Below are positions 8,100-15,653 of a DNA stretch of 64,000 bases, piece by piece (the first letter of the stretch is position 1; every line of letters begins with the position of its first letter). The translations under genes and the position numbers were made by a program. The DNA lies in IMG/VR virus record IMGVR_UViG_3300027908_000001, positions 87,167 to 151,166 of that record; one strand, written 5' to 3'. The stretch comes from a virus. Under the pieces are notes generated by a model, which saw nothing but the letters and a program-made list of their open reading frames with translations, ran no database searches and was not told where the DNA came from.

Positions 8100-8512
8100 A
8101 TTTGCCCTTCAAATTTCATTTGATTCTGCCAGCCGATTGATTGTTTAATTTCCTCCAAGCTCCTTCCGAAAACGGTCGCATTGAAACAAAGGCTTACCTT
8201 CAGACTGCTGGTGTCCTCATCGAAATATGAACGCACAAAAAACCTTCCGGCTTTGAATGGGATTTTCATTTTATCTTCAATGAGACTCTTAAAGACCAGC
8301 CAATCTTCGAGGTAGTCAGTCCTTCCGCCAACTCGAAGAGTGTAGTCTGTTGTGTATCTGCCCAAGAAAATGTGTGAATCGGTAATTTGCTTTCCTGTAA
8401 AAACGCTGTCGCAGAATGTCGTTCCGACTTCTAGGGCTACCAAATCACCGACCTTGAAATTTATCTCCCACGGGAATGCTGCGACAGGAGGAGTATCGGC
8501 GGTCGCACTCAT
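8096..8512 (-). CDS. Hypothetical protein
   Basis: 138 residues, beta-rich (VGDLVALEVGTTF, DYTLRVGGRTDYLEDW, AGRFFVRSYFDED). No motif recognised. ATGA overlaps on both sides place it in the same coupled string as the methyltransferase. Confidence 0.65.
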   Translation of the reverse strand: MSATADTPPVAAFPWEINFKVGDLVALEVGTTFCDSVFTGKQITDSHIFLGRYTTDYTLRVGGRTDYLEDWLVFKSLIEDKMKIPFKAGRFFVRSYFDEDTSSLKVSLCFNATVFGRSLEEIKQSIGWQNQMKFEGQI

Positions 8513-8829
8513 GCCGCCTTCTCCACTACCGGCGTGAACGTCCCCGCGCCATCGCAGCGCAGTTGGTTGATTTTGTATGGCGCTTTCAGCCAGTAGAAGT
8601 TATCACAGCCGCGTGCTCCGCACTTCGCGCAACACCAACACGACGTGCAGCCACCCTTGGAGAACTCCTTATTGGCGCAGATGATTTTGAAAGCTTCCGG
8701 TTCGATGGTCGGTATTGTCCGATAATTCGCCGTCGGGTCGGCGGCGTCCGCCCAGAGTAATGGTATGCCTCCTTCATTGACGCTCAGGCATGGCCGCTCC
8801 GGAATCTCGGTATGCGTGACATCACTCAT
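8509..8829 (-). CDS. Small cysteine-rich protein
   Basis: 106 residues from the ATG at 8829 (ATGA overlap; an ATG five codons earlier also exists). A dense cluster CTSCWCCAKCGARGC at about residue 62-76, with a further C later, suggests a zinc-binding site. Family unknown. Confidence 0.65.
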   Translation of the reverse strand: MSDVTHTEIPERPCLSVNEGGIPLLWADAADPTANYRTIPTIEPEAFKIICANKEFSKGGCTSCWCCAKCGARGCDNFYWLKAPYKINQLRCDGAGTFTPVVEKAA

Positions 8830-9023
8830 TGCTTGAACCACCACTTATCCGTAGCCCATAGCCAGAACTTGACCTCCCAGATAGAGGCCAATCCCGCTAA
8901 ATCCATATCCATCATTTGAAGCCTCTTGACGTGGTCATCAATGTTCAAATGAAAAATCCACATCATAATCTGAACGATGGTGAGCATAACGCAGACCTTG
9001 GTAATCTGGCGACCGGTCATCAC
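8826..9023 (-). CDS. Small membrane-associated protein
   Basis: 65 residues with a hydrophobic N-terminal segment (VCVMLTIVQIMMWIFHL) and a second tryptophan-rich hydrophobic end (WEVKFWLWATDKWWF). Likely one or two membrane helices. ATGA-coupled on both sides. Function unknown. Confidence 0.55.
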   Translation of the reverse strand: MMTGRQITKVCVMLTIVQIMMWIFHLNIDDHVKRLQMMDMDLAGLASIWEVKFWLWATDKWWFKQ

Positions 9024-9640
9024 GCGTTCTCCACTCCCGCCTTGTTCACGACTACCAAGCTCATCGCCTCCAATGCCGCCACATGTTCCCGCGCCCGGCC
9101 GTACTCCGACATGGGAATAATCAGAAACAACTTAACGGTGTTGGCCGGTGTCTCGGCCTTTATTTCTTTCCGCTGCTTCTCGATGACCGACTTGTCCGCC
9201 TCGGCCGGTTCTCCATCACCGCCGACTTCTGGCACCGGCGCGTCCTTGAGCATGGCGTCTACGTCGGGCACTTCGGACTTGACCGCTTCTAGTCTGGCGA
9301 GGATTTCCACGTCATGCGTGAATGCCAGTTGTGGTAGATAATTGTGATTGCGCGTCTCATCTTTTGCCTCGGCGTCATCAAGGTCGGTGATAATGCAGGA
9401 TAATTCTGGAAGATTTATTTCCTCCATCCGCATTTTCCCGTCGATTACTTCAAACTTTCCCTTGTGCTCCGGGGCTGGGTGCGGACGGACGAGCAGTACA
9501 CTGGTGACGCCCACGTCCTCGGTTCGGTCGCGCAATTCCTGCCGTTCGGTTTCCGGGTGTTCCCATACATGGCCCGGATGTGCGATGAGCAGGTTTTTGG
9601 AAATCTTCTTGAAGCCTACGATGCGGTCACGGATGGGCAT
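9020..9640 (-). CDS. ParB/sulfiredoxin-like domain protein
   Basis: 206 residues. The N-terminal 100 residues follow the ParB/Srx plan: a start like LIAHPGHVWEHPETERQELR, then VGVTSVLLVRPHP and FEVIDGKMRMEEI, equivalent to the VIDGxxR turn. Such stand-alone domains are common beside phage DNA methyltransferases, and here the methyltransferase is the gene immediately upstream (4 bp gap). Likely a DNA-binding or nuclease-like partner; its exact activity is unknown. The C-terminus is charged with a final FLIIPMSEYGRARE segment. Confidence 0.7.
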   Translation of the reverse strand: MPIRDRIVGFKKISKNLLIAHPGHVWEHPETERQELRDRTEDVGVTSVLLVRPHPAPEHKGKFEVIDGKMRMEEINLPELSCIITDLDDAEAKDETRNHNYLPQLAFTHDVEILARLEAVKSEVPDVDAMLKDAPVPEVGGDGEPAEADKSVIEKQRKEIKAETPANTVKLFLIIPMSEYGRAREHVAALEAMSLVVVNKAGVENA

Positions 9641-9643
9641 GTT

Positions 9644-11503
9644 TTACTCCACCTTTCCAGAGAACAAACTTAACTCCTCAATCTTCTTGGCCGGTGTCAC
9701 CCGCAGCGCGCGGTCCATCGCTTGGCCTTCAAGATACTCGCGTGAAATGTCGCAGCCGATTCCGTAGACACCAAGTTCCCTAGCGACTTTCAATGTCGTG
9801 CCTGAACCCACGAACGGGTCCAATACGATTCCGGCTACTGGTTCTTGTACCGGACAGTTACAAGTCTGGCGATAACCTTGTAGCCTTGTTTCACTTCGTT
9901 CGCCTTCCTGCACTCTGTCTCCACCATTTACGCCAGTTTTGCCTTTATCGAAAGCACTGTTGTGATGCGAGGCCACCGGCTGGCCGGTTCGCTCAATGAC
10001 CGGGGCATATCCTGCACCGCAAACCGGACAGCACTTCCTCGGTGTGGTGGCCCGAATCAAGCCTTCAATGAGTCCACTGGGAAATGCGGCATAATGGTTC
10101 CCGGTGTAGTTAGACGGCGCGGGTCTCAGGATTGTGTTGGGCGTCCGGTTGGATTCATCCAATTCCTCCAGAACCTCCGGGTGGGTATCCTGCAGCCAGT
10201 TCAAGAGACGAACGAGTTGTCCGCCCTCGGTAGGTTCGACGTACAATACGTTCCGCGGATTGCGCGTGGCGCTGCCGGTAAATATGCTTTGGTCGCTATG
10301 TTTCGTGTCGTTGTGTTTGTTTCCGCCGAACCGGTCGTTGCGCTTACGGATGCCGCTTCGTTCCGCCTCGGGCAGGCTCTTGTTTCCTTCCTGTACCCGG
10401 TCGTAGCGGCCTTCCCAATCCACGTCCACCGCAGGTTCTTTGGCCGCCTCACTGTCCGCGTAGTAATTCATGCCCTTTGTCAACATAAGAACGAACTCGT
10501 GGCTTCGAGTCATTCGCCAAGACCCGTTCCGCAAGATATATCCGCCGGTCGATTTGCATTTGTCGCAGCCCGGACAATCCCTGAACTTGGAAGCGCCGAT
10601 ACCTTCCTCAAAGTAAGCCTCTCGTTCCGCGCGAGATGAGACGCCCAATCCCTGTTTGCCGGTGTTCTCTTGGTGTGGATTATTGGCTCGCTTGGATTTC
10701 TCAATGGGAATGGTGTGCCGCTGCCAGCGTGGACCAGAAATCGATTCGGGCATACATGACCGCTTTCCCCAAATTGCGTCATTGCGAACAGTCCACCCGG
10801 CAGCCTGCGCGGCCAGCATCAACCGGTGCGGAACCCCGATAAGATTGCCCGGCGGTATCCCGGTCTTGCCAGCGAGTGGCGTCCAGCCTTCATCCTGTCC
10901 GAACACCGGCCGGTCGGCTTCCTTGGACAAAGTCGGAGCACTGCGTTCATGGTGCTCTTTGTGTTCGCCCCATGACCCCGAAAAACTGTCGCCCCAGTTG
11001 AGCCACGCCACCCCGTCATCACGGAGCACGCGTTTGATTTCTTGTAAAACCAATAGCAGATGCCAAATGAAATGTTCGACTACTTCTTCGCTTCCGAGTC
11101 CACATCTCAATGCTCCACACTTCCCGCACTGATAACCGCCCAACTTCTCGCGGTTCTTGTTGCCCTCATGCTGGACTTTACCGGGCTTAGTATCACTACC
11201 GCGATGGCCCGGCGGATGAAACTCTCGGCTAAAGTCGTGTTCGCAATTTTCTAACTCTTCCCAAGTCGTTGGACCGGGCACCACAATCGGAGATGTCGCG
11301 CCTGTCATCGGCAGGTACGAACCGCCAATCCAAACGAGGTCTTGCTCGCCGTGATATTTCCGGAGGCCGAAATAGGGTCCGGACGTTACAACCGCGTTCA
11401 CGCTCTTGTCCGCCAGCGGGATTTTATGCGCGCTGGCGCAGATGAGTGCGCCGGTGCTGGTACGAGCCACGACATCGGCATGTGGTAGAATCGGGTCAAT
11501 CAA
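9644..11503 (-). CDS. DNA N4-cytosine/N6-adenine methyltransferase (beta class)
   Basis: 619 residues, TTG start at 11503. The catalytic loop VVTSGPYFGLRKY (39-50) lies N-terminal and the SAM motif LDPFVGSGTT (about 561-570) C-terminal, the beta-class order of the N6_N4_Mtase family. The catalytic motif is TSGPY rather than TSPPY, a substitution at the first proline. The long middle holds cysteine-rich inserts: YQCGKCGALRCG, CPGCDKC and KCCPVCGAGY. At 619 residues it is far longer than CcrM-type enzymes (about 350). The target site cannot be read from sequence. Many promoters here carry GANTC, which makes its specificity worth testing. Confidence 0.9.
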   Translation of the reverse strand: MIDPILPHADVVARTSTGALICASAHKIPLADKSVNAVVTSGPYFGLRKYHGEQDLVWIGGSYLPMTGATSPIVVPGPTTWEELENCEHDFSREFHPPGHRGSDTKPGKVQHEGNKNREKLGGYQCGKCGALRCGLGSEEVVEHFIWHLLLVLQEIKRVLRDDGVAWLNWGDSFSGSWGEHKEHHERSAPTLSKEADRPVFGQDEGWTPLAGKTGIPPGNLIGVPHRLMLAAQAAGWTVRNDAIWGKRSCMPESISGPRWQRHTIPIEKSKRANNPHQENTGKQGLGVSSRAEREAYFEEGIGASKFRDCPGCDKCKSTGGYILRNGSWRMTRSHEFVLMLTKGMNYYADSEAAKEPAVDVDWEGRYDRVQEGNKSLPEAERSGIRKRNDRFGGNKHNDTKHSDQSIFTGSATRNPRNVLYVEPTEGGQLVRLLNWLQDTHPEVLEELDESNRTPNTILRPAPSNYTGNHYAAFPSGLIEGLIRATTPRKCCPVCGAGYAPVIERTGQPVASHHNSAFDKGKTGVNGGDRVQEGERSETRLQGYRQTCNCPVQEPVAGIVLDPFVGSGTTLKVARELGVYGIGCDISREYLEGQAMDRALRVTPAKKIEELSLFSGKVE

Positions 11504-11504
11504 C

Positions 11505-11720
11505 TCAGAACCCCTCGCAGGCGTCTTGATACAGCACTTCCCCGATAGCCTTTTTCAAGGCCGCCAATACTTCATTGCGGGATTCACCAAACAACCTGTT
11601 CTTCGTCGGTCCCCTATAATCGAGGCATAGATGGTATTCGCGCGTCAAGGCGTCCATGACGAACTCGAACGCCCGCTGCTTCTGGCCCTCGGTTATCGGC
11701 GCTGGTCCCATGCAGGGCAT
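11505..11720 (-). CDS. Hypothetical protein
   Basis: 71 residues from the ATG at 11720, which shares its A with the upstream TGA stop. Helical throughout (KQRAFEFVMDALTREYHL, EVLAALKKAIGEVLYQ). No motif recognised. Confidence 0.6.
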   Translation of the reverse strand: MPCMGPAPITEGQKQRAFEFVMDALTREYHLCLDYRGPTKNRLFGESRNEVLAALKKAIGEVLYQDACEGF

Positions 11721-11959
11721 CAGCGCTTCTCCCCATGGAACTCGGAATCGGTCTGCCGCTTCTGCCACCACTCCAGCACATCGGCAATCCGCTTGTGCTG
11801 TTCGAGCGATTCCGTGAGCCGCGCTTCGCAGCGTTCGTTGGCCGCCCGCGCCGCCTTCACGTCTTTACGCTGGGCGCGCCACAGCACCAGCGCCGATAAA
11901 GTCATGCCAGCCACAAACGCGATGCCGCAGGCGAAGGATTTCAGGATTTCGATTATCAT
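11720..11959 (-). CDS. Membrane-anchored coiled-coil protein
   Basis: 79 residues: one transmembrane span (FACGIAFVAGMTLSALVLW) followed by a charged helix (RKDVKAARAANERCEARL, EQHKRIADVLEWW). Small proteins of this shape occur as phage spanin or holin-associated factors and as unknown accessory proteins; nothing nearby supports lysis. Coupled at both ends. Confidence 0.6.
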   Translation of the reverse strand: MIIEILKSFACGIAFVAGMTLSALVLWRAQRKDVKAARAANERCEARLTESLEQHKRIADVLEWWQKRQTDSEFHGEKR

Positions 11960-12138
11960 GTTTCCTCTTTTGGGTTGTAGGCGTCGAACAAATCCTCATC
12001 CCCTTGGAACTTGGCGACCAGCCGCATGTTCTCGTCGTCAAGGAGGTTACCGAGCGCCGTGGGGAATTGTTCGAGGACGCCGAGCAAACTCTTTATCAGC
12101 TTGTCCTTTTCGGCTTCCGTTATTTTTTCGAGGGCCAT
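11956..12138 (-). CDS. Small helical protein
   Basis: 60 residues, acidic and helical (EKITEAEKDKLIKSLLGVLE). ATG at 12138, two bases after the SSB stop. No family recognised. Confidence 0.55.
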   Translation of the reverse strand: MALEKITEAEKDKLIKSLLGVLEQFPTALGNLLDDENMRLVAKFQGDEDLFDAYNPKEET

Positions 12139-12140
12139 GG

Positions 12141-12575
12141 CTAGAAGGGGATATTGTCGTCTTCTGCCGACGCACCAGCCCCGACCTGCGCTGCTTCCTT
12201 CTCGGTCGGCGGGGAACTTTGTCGTTCATCGCGGTCGCCCCGGTCAGCCGAAGTCAGGAAATGCACTCGTTCGGCGGTTACCAGCATCTTGCTGCGCTTC
12301 TTGCCGGTCTCCTTGTCGTCCCACGATTGAACCGACAACCGGCCTTCGATAAACACGTTGCTGCCCTTGGCGAGATATTGCCCGCAGGTCTCAGCCGTTC
12401 GGCCCCATGCGGTGACGTTTACCCACGTCGTTTCTTCTTTCTTCTCGCCGGATTCGTCCGACCACTTCCGGTTCACAGCCACCGATAGCTCGGCGACGGC
12501 GGTGCCCTTGGGTGTGTACTTCAGTTCGACATCTCTGCCGAGGTGGCCTGCAATTTGTACCTTGTTGAAATCCAT
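12141..12575 (-). CDS. ssb: Single-stranded DNA-binding protein
   Basis: 144 residues. An N-terminal OB fold (FNKVQIAGHLGRDVELKYT, TAVAELSVAVNRKW, TTWVNVTAWGRTAE, NVFIEGRLSVQSW) is followed by a short disordered linker and the acidic tip DDNIPF, the bacterial SSB protein-interaction tail. SSB coats ssDNA at forks and recruits repair proteins. The ATG at 12575 follows a strong Shine-Dalgarno (CAAGGAGAG). A frame extension to 12671 lacks one and would overlap dnaB. A sigma70-like promoter lies 22 bases upstream. Confidence 0.95.
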   Translation of the reverse strand: MDFNKVQIAGHLGRDVELKYTPKGTAVAELSVAVNRKWSDESGEKKEETTWVNVTAWGRTAETCGQYLAKGSNVFIEGRLSVQSWDDKETGKKRSKMLVTAERVHFLTSADRGDRDERQSSPPTEKEAAQVGAGASAEDDNIPF

Positions 12576-12596
12576 AACTCTCCTTGGTTGGTTTGG

Positions 12597-12625
12597 TTCA
12601 TAAACATTCTGGCGAAACTTGTCAA
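12597..12625 (-). promoter_or_regulatory. Sigma70-like promoter for ssb
   Basis: On the minus strand: TTGACA (12625-12620), 17-base spacer, TATGAA (12602-12597). It sits 22 bases upstream of the ssb start with a good ribosome site between. The TGA inside TTGACA is the stop codon of the dnaB gene. No CGAWTCG element in this spacer. Confidence 0.6.
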
Positions 12626-14010
12626 GACTCCGTCCGGGCGTATTGCGCTTCCACCGGTACATCGCCGTCATCGATTTTGGCTCGGTCTCTGAATCTTGTG
12701 AACTCGGGCAAGAACGTTAGGTCGATGTCGCCAGTAGGCCCATTACGCTGTTTCGCAATCGTCAGCACCGCTTGCCCCTTCAATTCTTCCCGCATGTTCT
12801 CTGCCGCGAACAATTCCGGGCGCACCAAGAATCCCACAACATCAGCGTCCTGTTCAATCGCTCCCGACTCGCGCAGCCAAGACAGCCGTGGCGTGAGGTC
12901 GGCACCCTCGGCTTGCCGGTTCAACTGACAGACCGCAATCACGGGTATCCCCAACTCTTTAGCCATGGCCTTGGTGCCCTGACTAACTTCGGCCACTTCT
13001 TCCTCGCGTTTTCCATTTCGCTTCGTTCCGTGCGCCAGTTGCATGTAATCGATGACCGCCAGCTTGATGTCGTACTTGCGTTTCATTCGGCGCGCCCGCG
13101 ACCGAATCTGCTGGATGGTCAATGCCGCCGTATCGTCGATATGGATATTGGTTTTTAATAATTTCTCGGATGATTGCAATAGTCTTTCAAAATCATCCGC
13201 CTTGCCGCGACCGGCTTGAATGACTCGGAGACTCACGTGCGCCGCACTCGTCACGGCCCGGTCCGACAATTCTTCCGCCGTCATTTCCAAACTGAACCAG
13301 CCGACACCGTTACCGGCAATCGCCGTGTTTTCGATGATGTTTGCTGACAGGGAGCTTTTGCCGTGGCCCGGTCTTCCAGCCAAAACAATCATCTGCCCCG
13401 GCCGCAACCCACCCAGTATCCGGTCGATGTCACTGAATCCTGTAGCCACACCCACGACCTGACCGGGATTCACGTGCCACTCGTCAATCCGCAGCATTGT
13501 GCCCTTGACCAGTTCCTGAATCGTGCGCGACCCCATCGAACTTGAGTGAACGCCGATGTCGAAAAAAACCTGCTGTACTTCCGCCAGCCATGTCTTGACA
13601 TCGTCCTGTTGCTCGAAACTCCGGCTAATCACGTCATGCGCCGCGCCGATTAACTGCCGGAGCGTATGCTTTTCCAGTACGGTGTCGATGTGGTAATCCA
13701 GCGTGGACGTAGTCACAACCGCCGCCACGAGGTCGAACAAGTACACTGGTCCGCCGATTTCTTCCAGCCTGCCTTTGTCCGACAACCACTGGCTCATTGT
13801 CGCCGAATCCACCGGCTGGTTGGCATCAGTCATCTCGCAGAATTCTTCAAATAAGACCTGATGTCCTGAGAAGTAAAAGTGGTCTTTCTCCAGCCGCGAC
13901 ATGGCTTCGCTGCCGCACTTGGCCGCGTCGAGCAACATGCAGCCGAGCACGTTCTTCTCGGCATCCAACGAGTTCGGGAGTACCCGGTCGAGCGTGAGCG
14001 GTTTAGCCAA
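12622..14010 (-). CDS. dnaB: Replicative DNA helicase DnaB
   Basis: 462 residues, the DnaB family length. The N-terminal domain starts LPNSLDAEKNVLGCMLLD. The RecA-like motor has Walker A GRPGHGKS (212-219, usually RPSMGKT), FSLEM (239-243), Walker B AVIDYMQL (318-325) and the QLNR motif (362-365). The helicase unwinds the fork as a hexamer. Start is TTG at 14010, preceded by GGAAAG, overlapping the replication-protein gene by 8 bases. Its stop is embedded in the ssb promoter, so helicase and SSB can be expressed separately. Confidence 0.95.
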   Translation of the reverse strand: MAKPLTLDRVLPNSLDAEKNVLGCMLLDAAKCGSEAMSRLEKDHFYFSGHQVLFEEFCEMTDANQPVDSATMSQWLSDKGRLEEIGGPVYLFDLVAAVVTTSTLDYHIDTVLEKHTLRQLIGAAHDVISRSFEQQDDVKTWLAEVQQVFFDIGVHSSSMGSRTIQELVKGTMLRIDEWHVNPGQVVGVATGFSDIDRILGGLRPGQMIVLAGRPGHGKSSLSANIIENTAIAGNGVGWFSLEMTAEELSDRAVTSAAHVSLRVIQAGRGKADDFERLLQSSEKLLKTNIHIDDTAALTIQQIRSRARRMKRKYDIKLAVIDYMQLAHGTKRNGKREEEVAEVSQGTKAMAKELGIPVIAVCQLNRQAEGADLTPRLSWLRESGAIEQDADVVGFLVRPELFAAENMREELKGQAVLTIAKQRNGPTGDIDLTFLPEFTRFRDRAKIDDGDVPVEAQYARTES

Positions 14011-14764
14011 GTTGCGCTTTCCAATCCTGATTCAGCTTGCGTCCGCTACCGGCCAACGCCAGTCCAGTTTGGACATCATCCTCCCACCGTCGCTGATTCA
14101 GCCACGTTGCCGGGTATGGGATGTACTGGCCTCCATCCTTCAACCACTGGGGCGTCTTGCGCTGCGCGTCGATTGCCTTGAGAAGCTTTGGCAATACTTC
14201 CAGCGCCGCCGTGCCCTTCCCGCAGGCTTTATCGAACGCCTTCTCTGCCGCTCCCTTTCCGAGCCGCTTCGGATAAGCCCGCCAGAAATGCTCAAATGGC
14301 GATGGCGAAGACGAGGACTTAGGCGGAGACTCTGGAAGCTGCGCTCCGCAGCGGACGGCAGCGGAACTGTGCGAATCGCCGCCGTTTTGGGAAACGCGCA
14401 GGCTTTCGCAGTTTCCTCCGAACAGTATTTCCACCCCAAGTGATTCAGGGGAAGGATAATAGCTGTGTGAGGAACGAGCGCGTTCAGACCAGTTGGTTAG
14501 TTGTAGATAACGCTTCCCGCTGAACTGGTAGTATATCACCAACTGGGCGAGGGAGGTTTCTTCGCTCAACTTATCAATCGTCTCTACACGGATGTCTTCG
14601 CGCAATGGGAAGGCATGCGACCGTAGGAGGACCGGGTCGGCGTCGTAACGTCCATAGTCATCGACAAGGGTTAGCAGCCTCACATAAAAACTCTGGGCCT
14701 GCCAAGTGCATTTTTCCCACTTGCGGCTGGATGTGAGACCGGGTTTCAGAAATCGTTGCGGCAT
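14003..14764 (-). CDS. Putative phage replication initiator/loader protein
   Basis: 253 residues. The N-terminal half reads like a winged-helix replication domain (FYVRLLTLVDDYGRYDADP, VETIDKLSEETSLAQLVIYY). The C-terminal part has the phage replication-protein pattern FEHFWRAYPKRLGKGAAEKA followed by YIPYPATWLNQRRWEDD. Such proteins lie next to dnaB and resemble lambda O or DnaD-like loaders. The position just upstream of dnaB supports helicase loading or origin binding. No ATPase motif is present, so it is not a DnaC-type loader. Confidence 0.7.
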   Translation of the reverse strand: MPQRFLKPGLTSSRKWEKCTWQAQSFYVRLLTLVDDYGRYDADPVLLRSHAFPLREDIRVETIDKLSEETSLAQLVIYYQFSGKRYLQLTNWSERARSSHSYYPSPESLGVEILFGGNCESLRVSQNGGDSHSSAAVRCGAQLPESPPKSSSSPSPFEHFWRAYPKRLGKGAAEKAFDKACGKGTAALEVLPKLLKAIDAQRKTPQWLKDGGQYIPYPATWLNQRRWEDDVQTGLALAGSGRKLNQDWKAQLG

Positions 14765-15147
14765 TAGGCTTTTGCCTTGGCTATGCGAGGTCGGCTCATC
14801 GCAATTTTTTTCTTCCTTGGGCGATTAGGCACGTCGGCATGCCGAATATTGAACCTTGGTTTCAACCGACGAATAAGACGGTATTCGATTGAAAGCCAGT
14901 CGCCCAATTTCTTGGTGGGGAGGTATTTCACTTCGCACGATGTGAAATGTCCCCAAAGCGTAATAATCGCGTTTGAATATGTAGCGAATCGGATGTGCGT
15001 CCAAATTCTTCCAGATAGATTTTCAGTGGAACCGATGTATGAAAGAACTCCGTCCAGATAGAGAACATAAACGCCCGGTACCACAGGGAATTCAGGAAGG
15101 TTATGCAAATGAAGGTCTTGAAATGACCCTGATTTCCAACGGCTCAT
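14764..15147 (-). CDS. GIY-YIG endonuclease
   Basis: 127 residues from the ATG at 15147, preceded by GGGAGAGC; a frame extension to 15234 lacks a ribosome site. The GIY-YIG core is complete: PGVYVLY (24-30), LSYIGSTENLSGR (35-47) and later LSIEYRLIRRL with the metal-binding glutamate, then KPRFN. The tail is very basic (NRPRKKKIAMSRPR). Likely a homing-type or branch-cleaving nuclease. Placed between the initiator gene and small unknown genes, it may be a mobile intruder. Confidence 0.85.
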   Translation of the reverse strand: MSRWKSGSFQDLHLHNLPEFPVVPGVYVLYLDGVLSYIGSTENLSGRIWTHIRFATYSNAIITLWGHFTSCEVKYLPTKKLGDWLSIEYRLIRRLKPRFNIRHADVPNRPRKKKIAMSRPRIAKAKA

Positions 15148-15308
15148 TCTGCTCTCCCTATTATGAACCGTCGGAACCGACGACGACTTGGGCAAGCTGC
15201 TGAAGGCTTGGCAGTCGTTCCGACGAACAACCACTTGGCCGTCGCCGGTTCGGGCGAGTCATTTAGGCAAGATTTTGAAGATGAAGCTACCAGCATTCCC
15301 CACCGCAT
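15144..15308 (-). CDS. Possible small protein upstream of GIY-YIG gene
   Basis: 54 codons, beginning MRWGMLVASSSKSCLNDSPE, with AAGGAAAGC just ahead of the ATG and an ATGA overlap with the GIY-YIG start. The product is basic and low-complexity (PSRRRFRRF) with no recognisable fold. Two other short minus-strand frames compete in this 260-base stretch. I regard it as a gap that may hold a leader peptide or nothing. Confidence 0.3.
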   Translation of the reverse strand: MRWGMLVASSSKSCLNDSPEPATAKWLFVGTTAKPSAACPSRRRFRRFIIGRAE

Positions 15309-15407
15309 TGCTTTCCTTGTTCGCCACGCACACTGCGCGGCGCGACTCCTTATTTACGGCCCCGCGCTGAATGAGTCAACAGGAAAGTGAGGCGTCAGAC
15401 GATTTAT

Positions 15408-15650
15408 TTACAGCACTGCGATTTTTGCGCGCAATGCGTGCCGCAACTGATTCCGAACAGCGGGATTGGAGGCCGCGCTGATGGGCTCGTCCGGGCCAAT
15501 CAATTCCAGCATGAGCGCCTTCACGTCGGCAACGATTTGGTCGTCGGACAGGCGATTGTCCTGTAGCGGCGTGCCATCAGCCTCCTTCAAAGAGAAGTTC
15601 TCGCAGCCGTAGCAGTCGTGCTTGTCGATGATGTCGAGGAGCTTGCCCAT
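15408..15650 (-). CDS. Hypothetical protein
   Basis: 80 residues. Contains CYGCENFSL near the N-terminus and a helical C-terminal half (DQIVADVKALMLELIG, RNQLRHALRAKIAVL). Three bases separate it from the nuclease gene upstream. No family recognised. Confidence 0.6.
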   Translation of the reverse strand: MGKLLDIIDKHDCYGCENFSLKEADGTPLQDNRLSDDQIVADVKALMLELIGPDEPISAASNPAVRNQLRHALRAKIAVL

Positions 15651-15653
15651 GAA

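Noticed and set aside
9962-10639. Plus-strand ORF of 225 codons inside the methyltransferase gene
   Set aside because: It is antisense to a clear beta-class methyltransferase and shows no protein family pattern, ribosome site or promoter.
11631-12488. Plus-strand ORF of 285 codons
   Set aside because: Spans four minus-strand genes including ssb; its residues follow no fold and mirror the codon bias of the other strand.
15163-15390. Plus-strand ORF of 75 codons upstream of the GIY-YIG gene
   Set aside because: It has no ribosome site or promoter and lies against a minus-strand frame with a Shine-Dalgarno and ATGA coupling.
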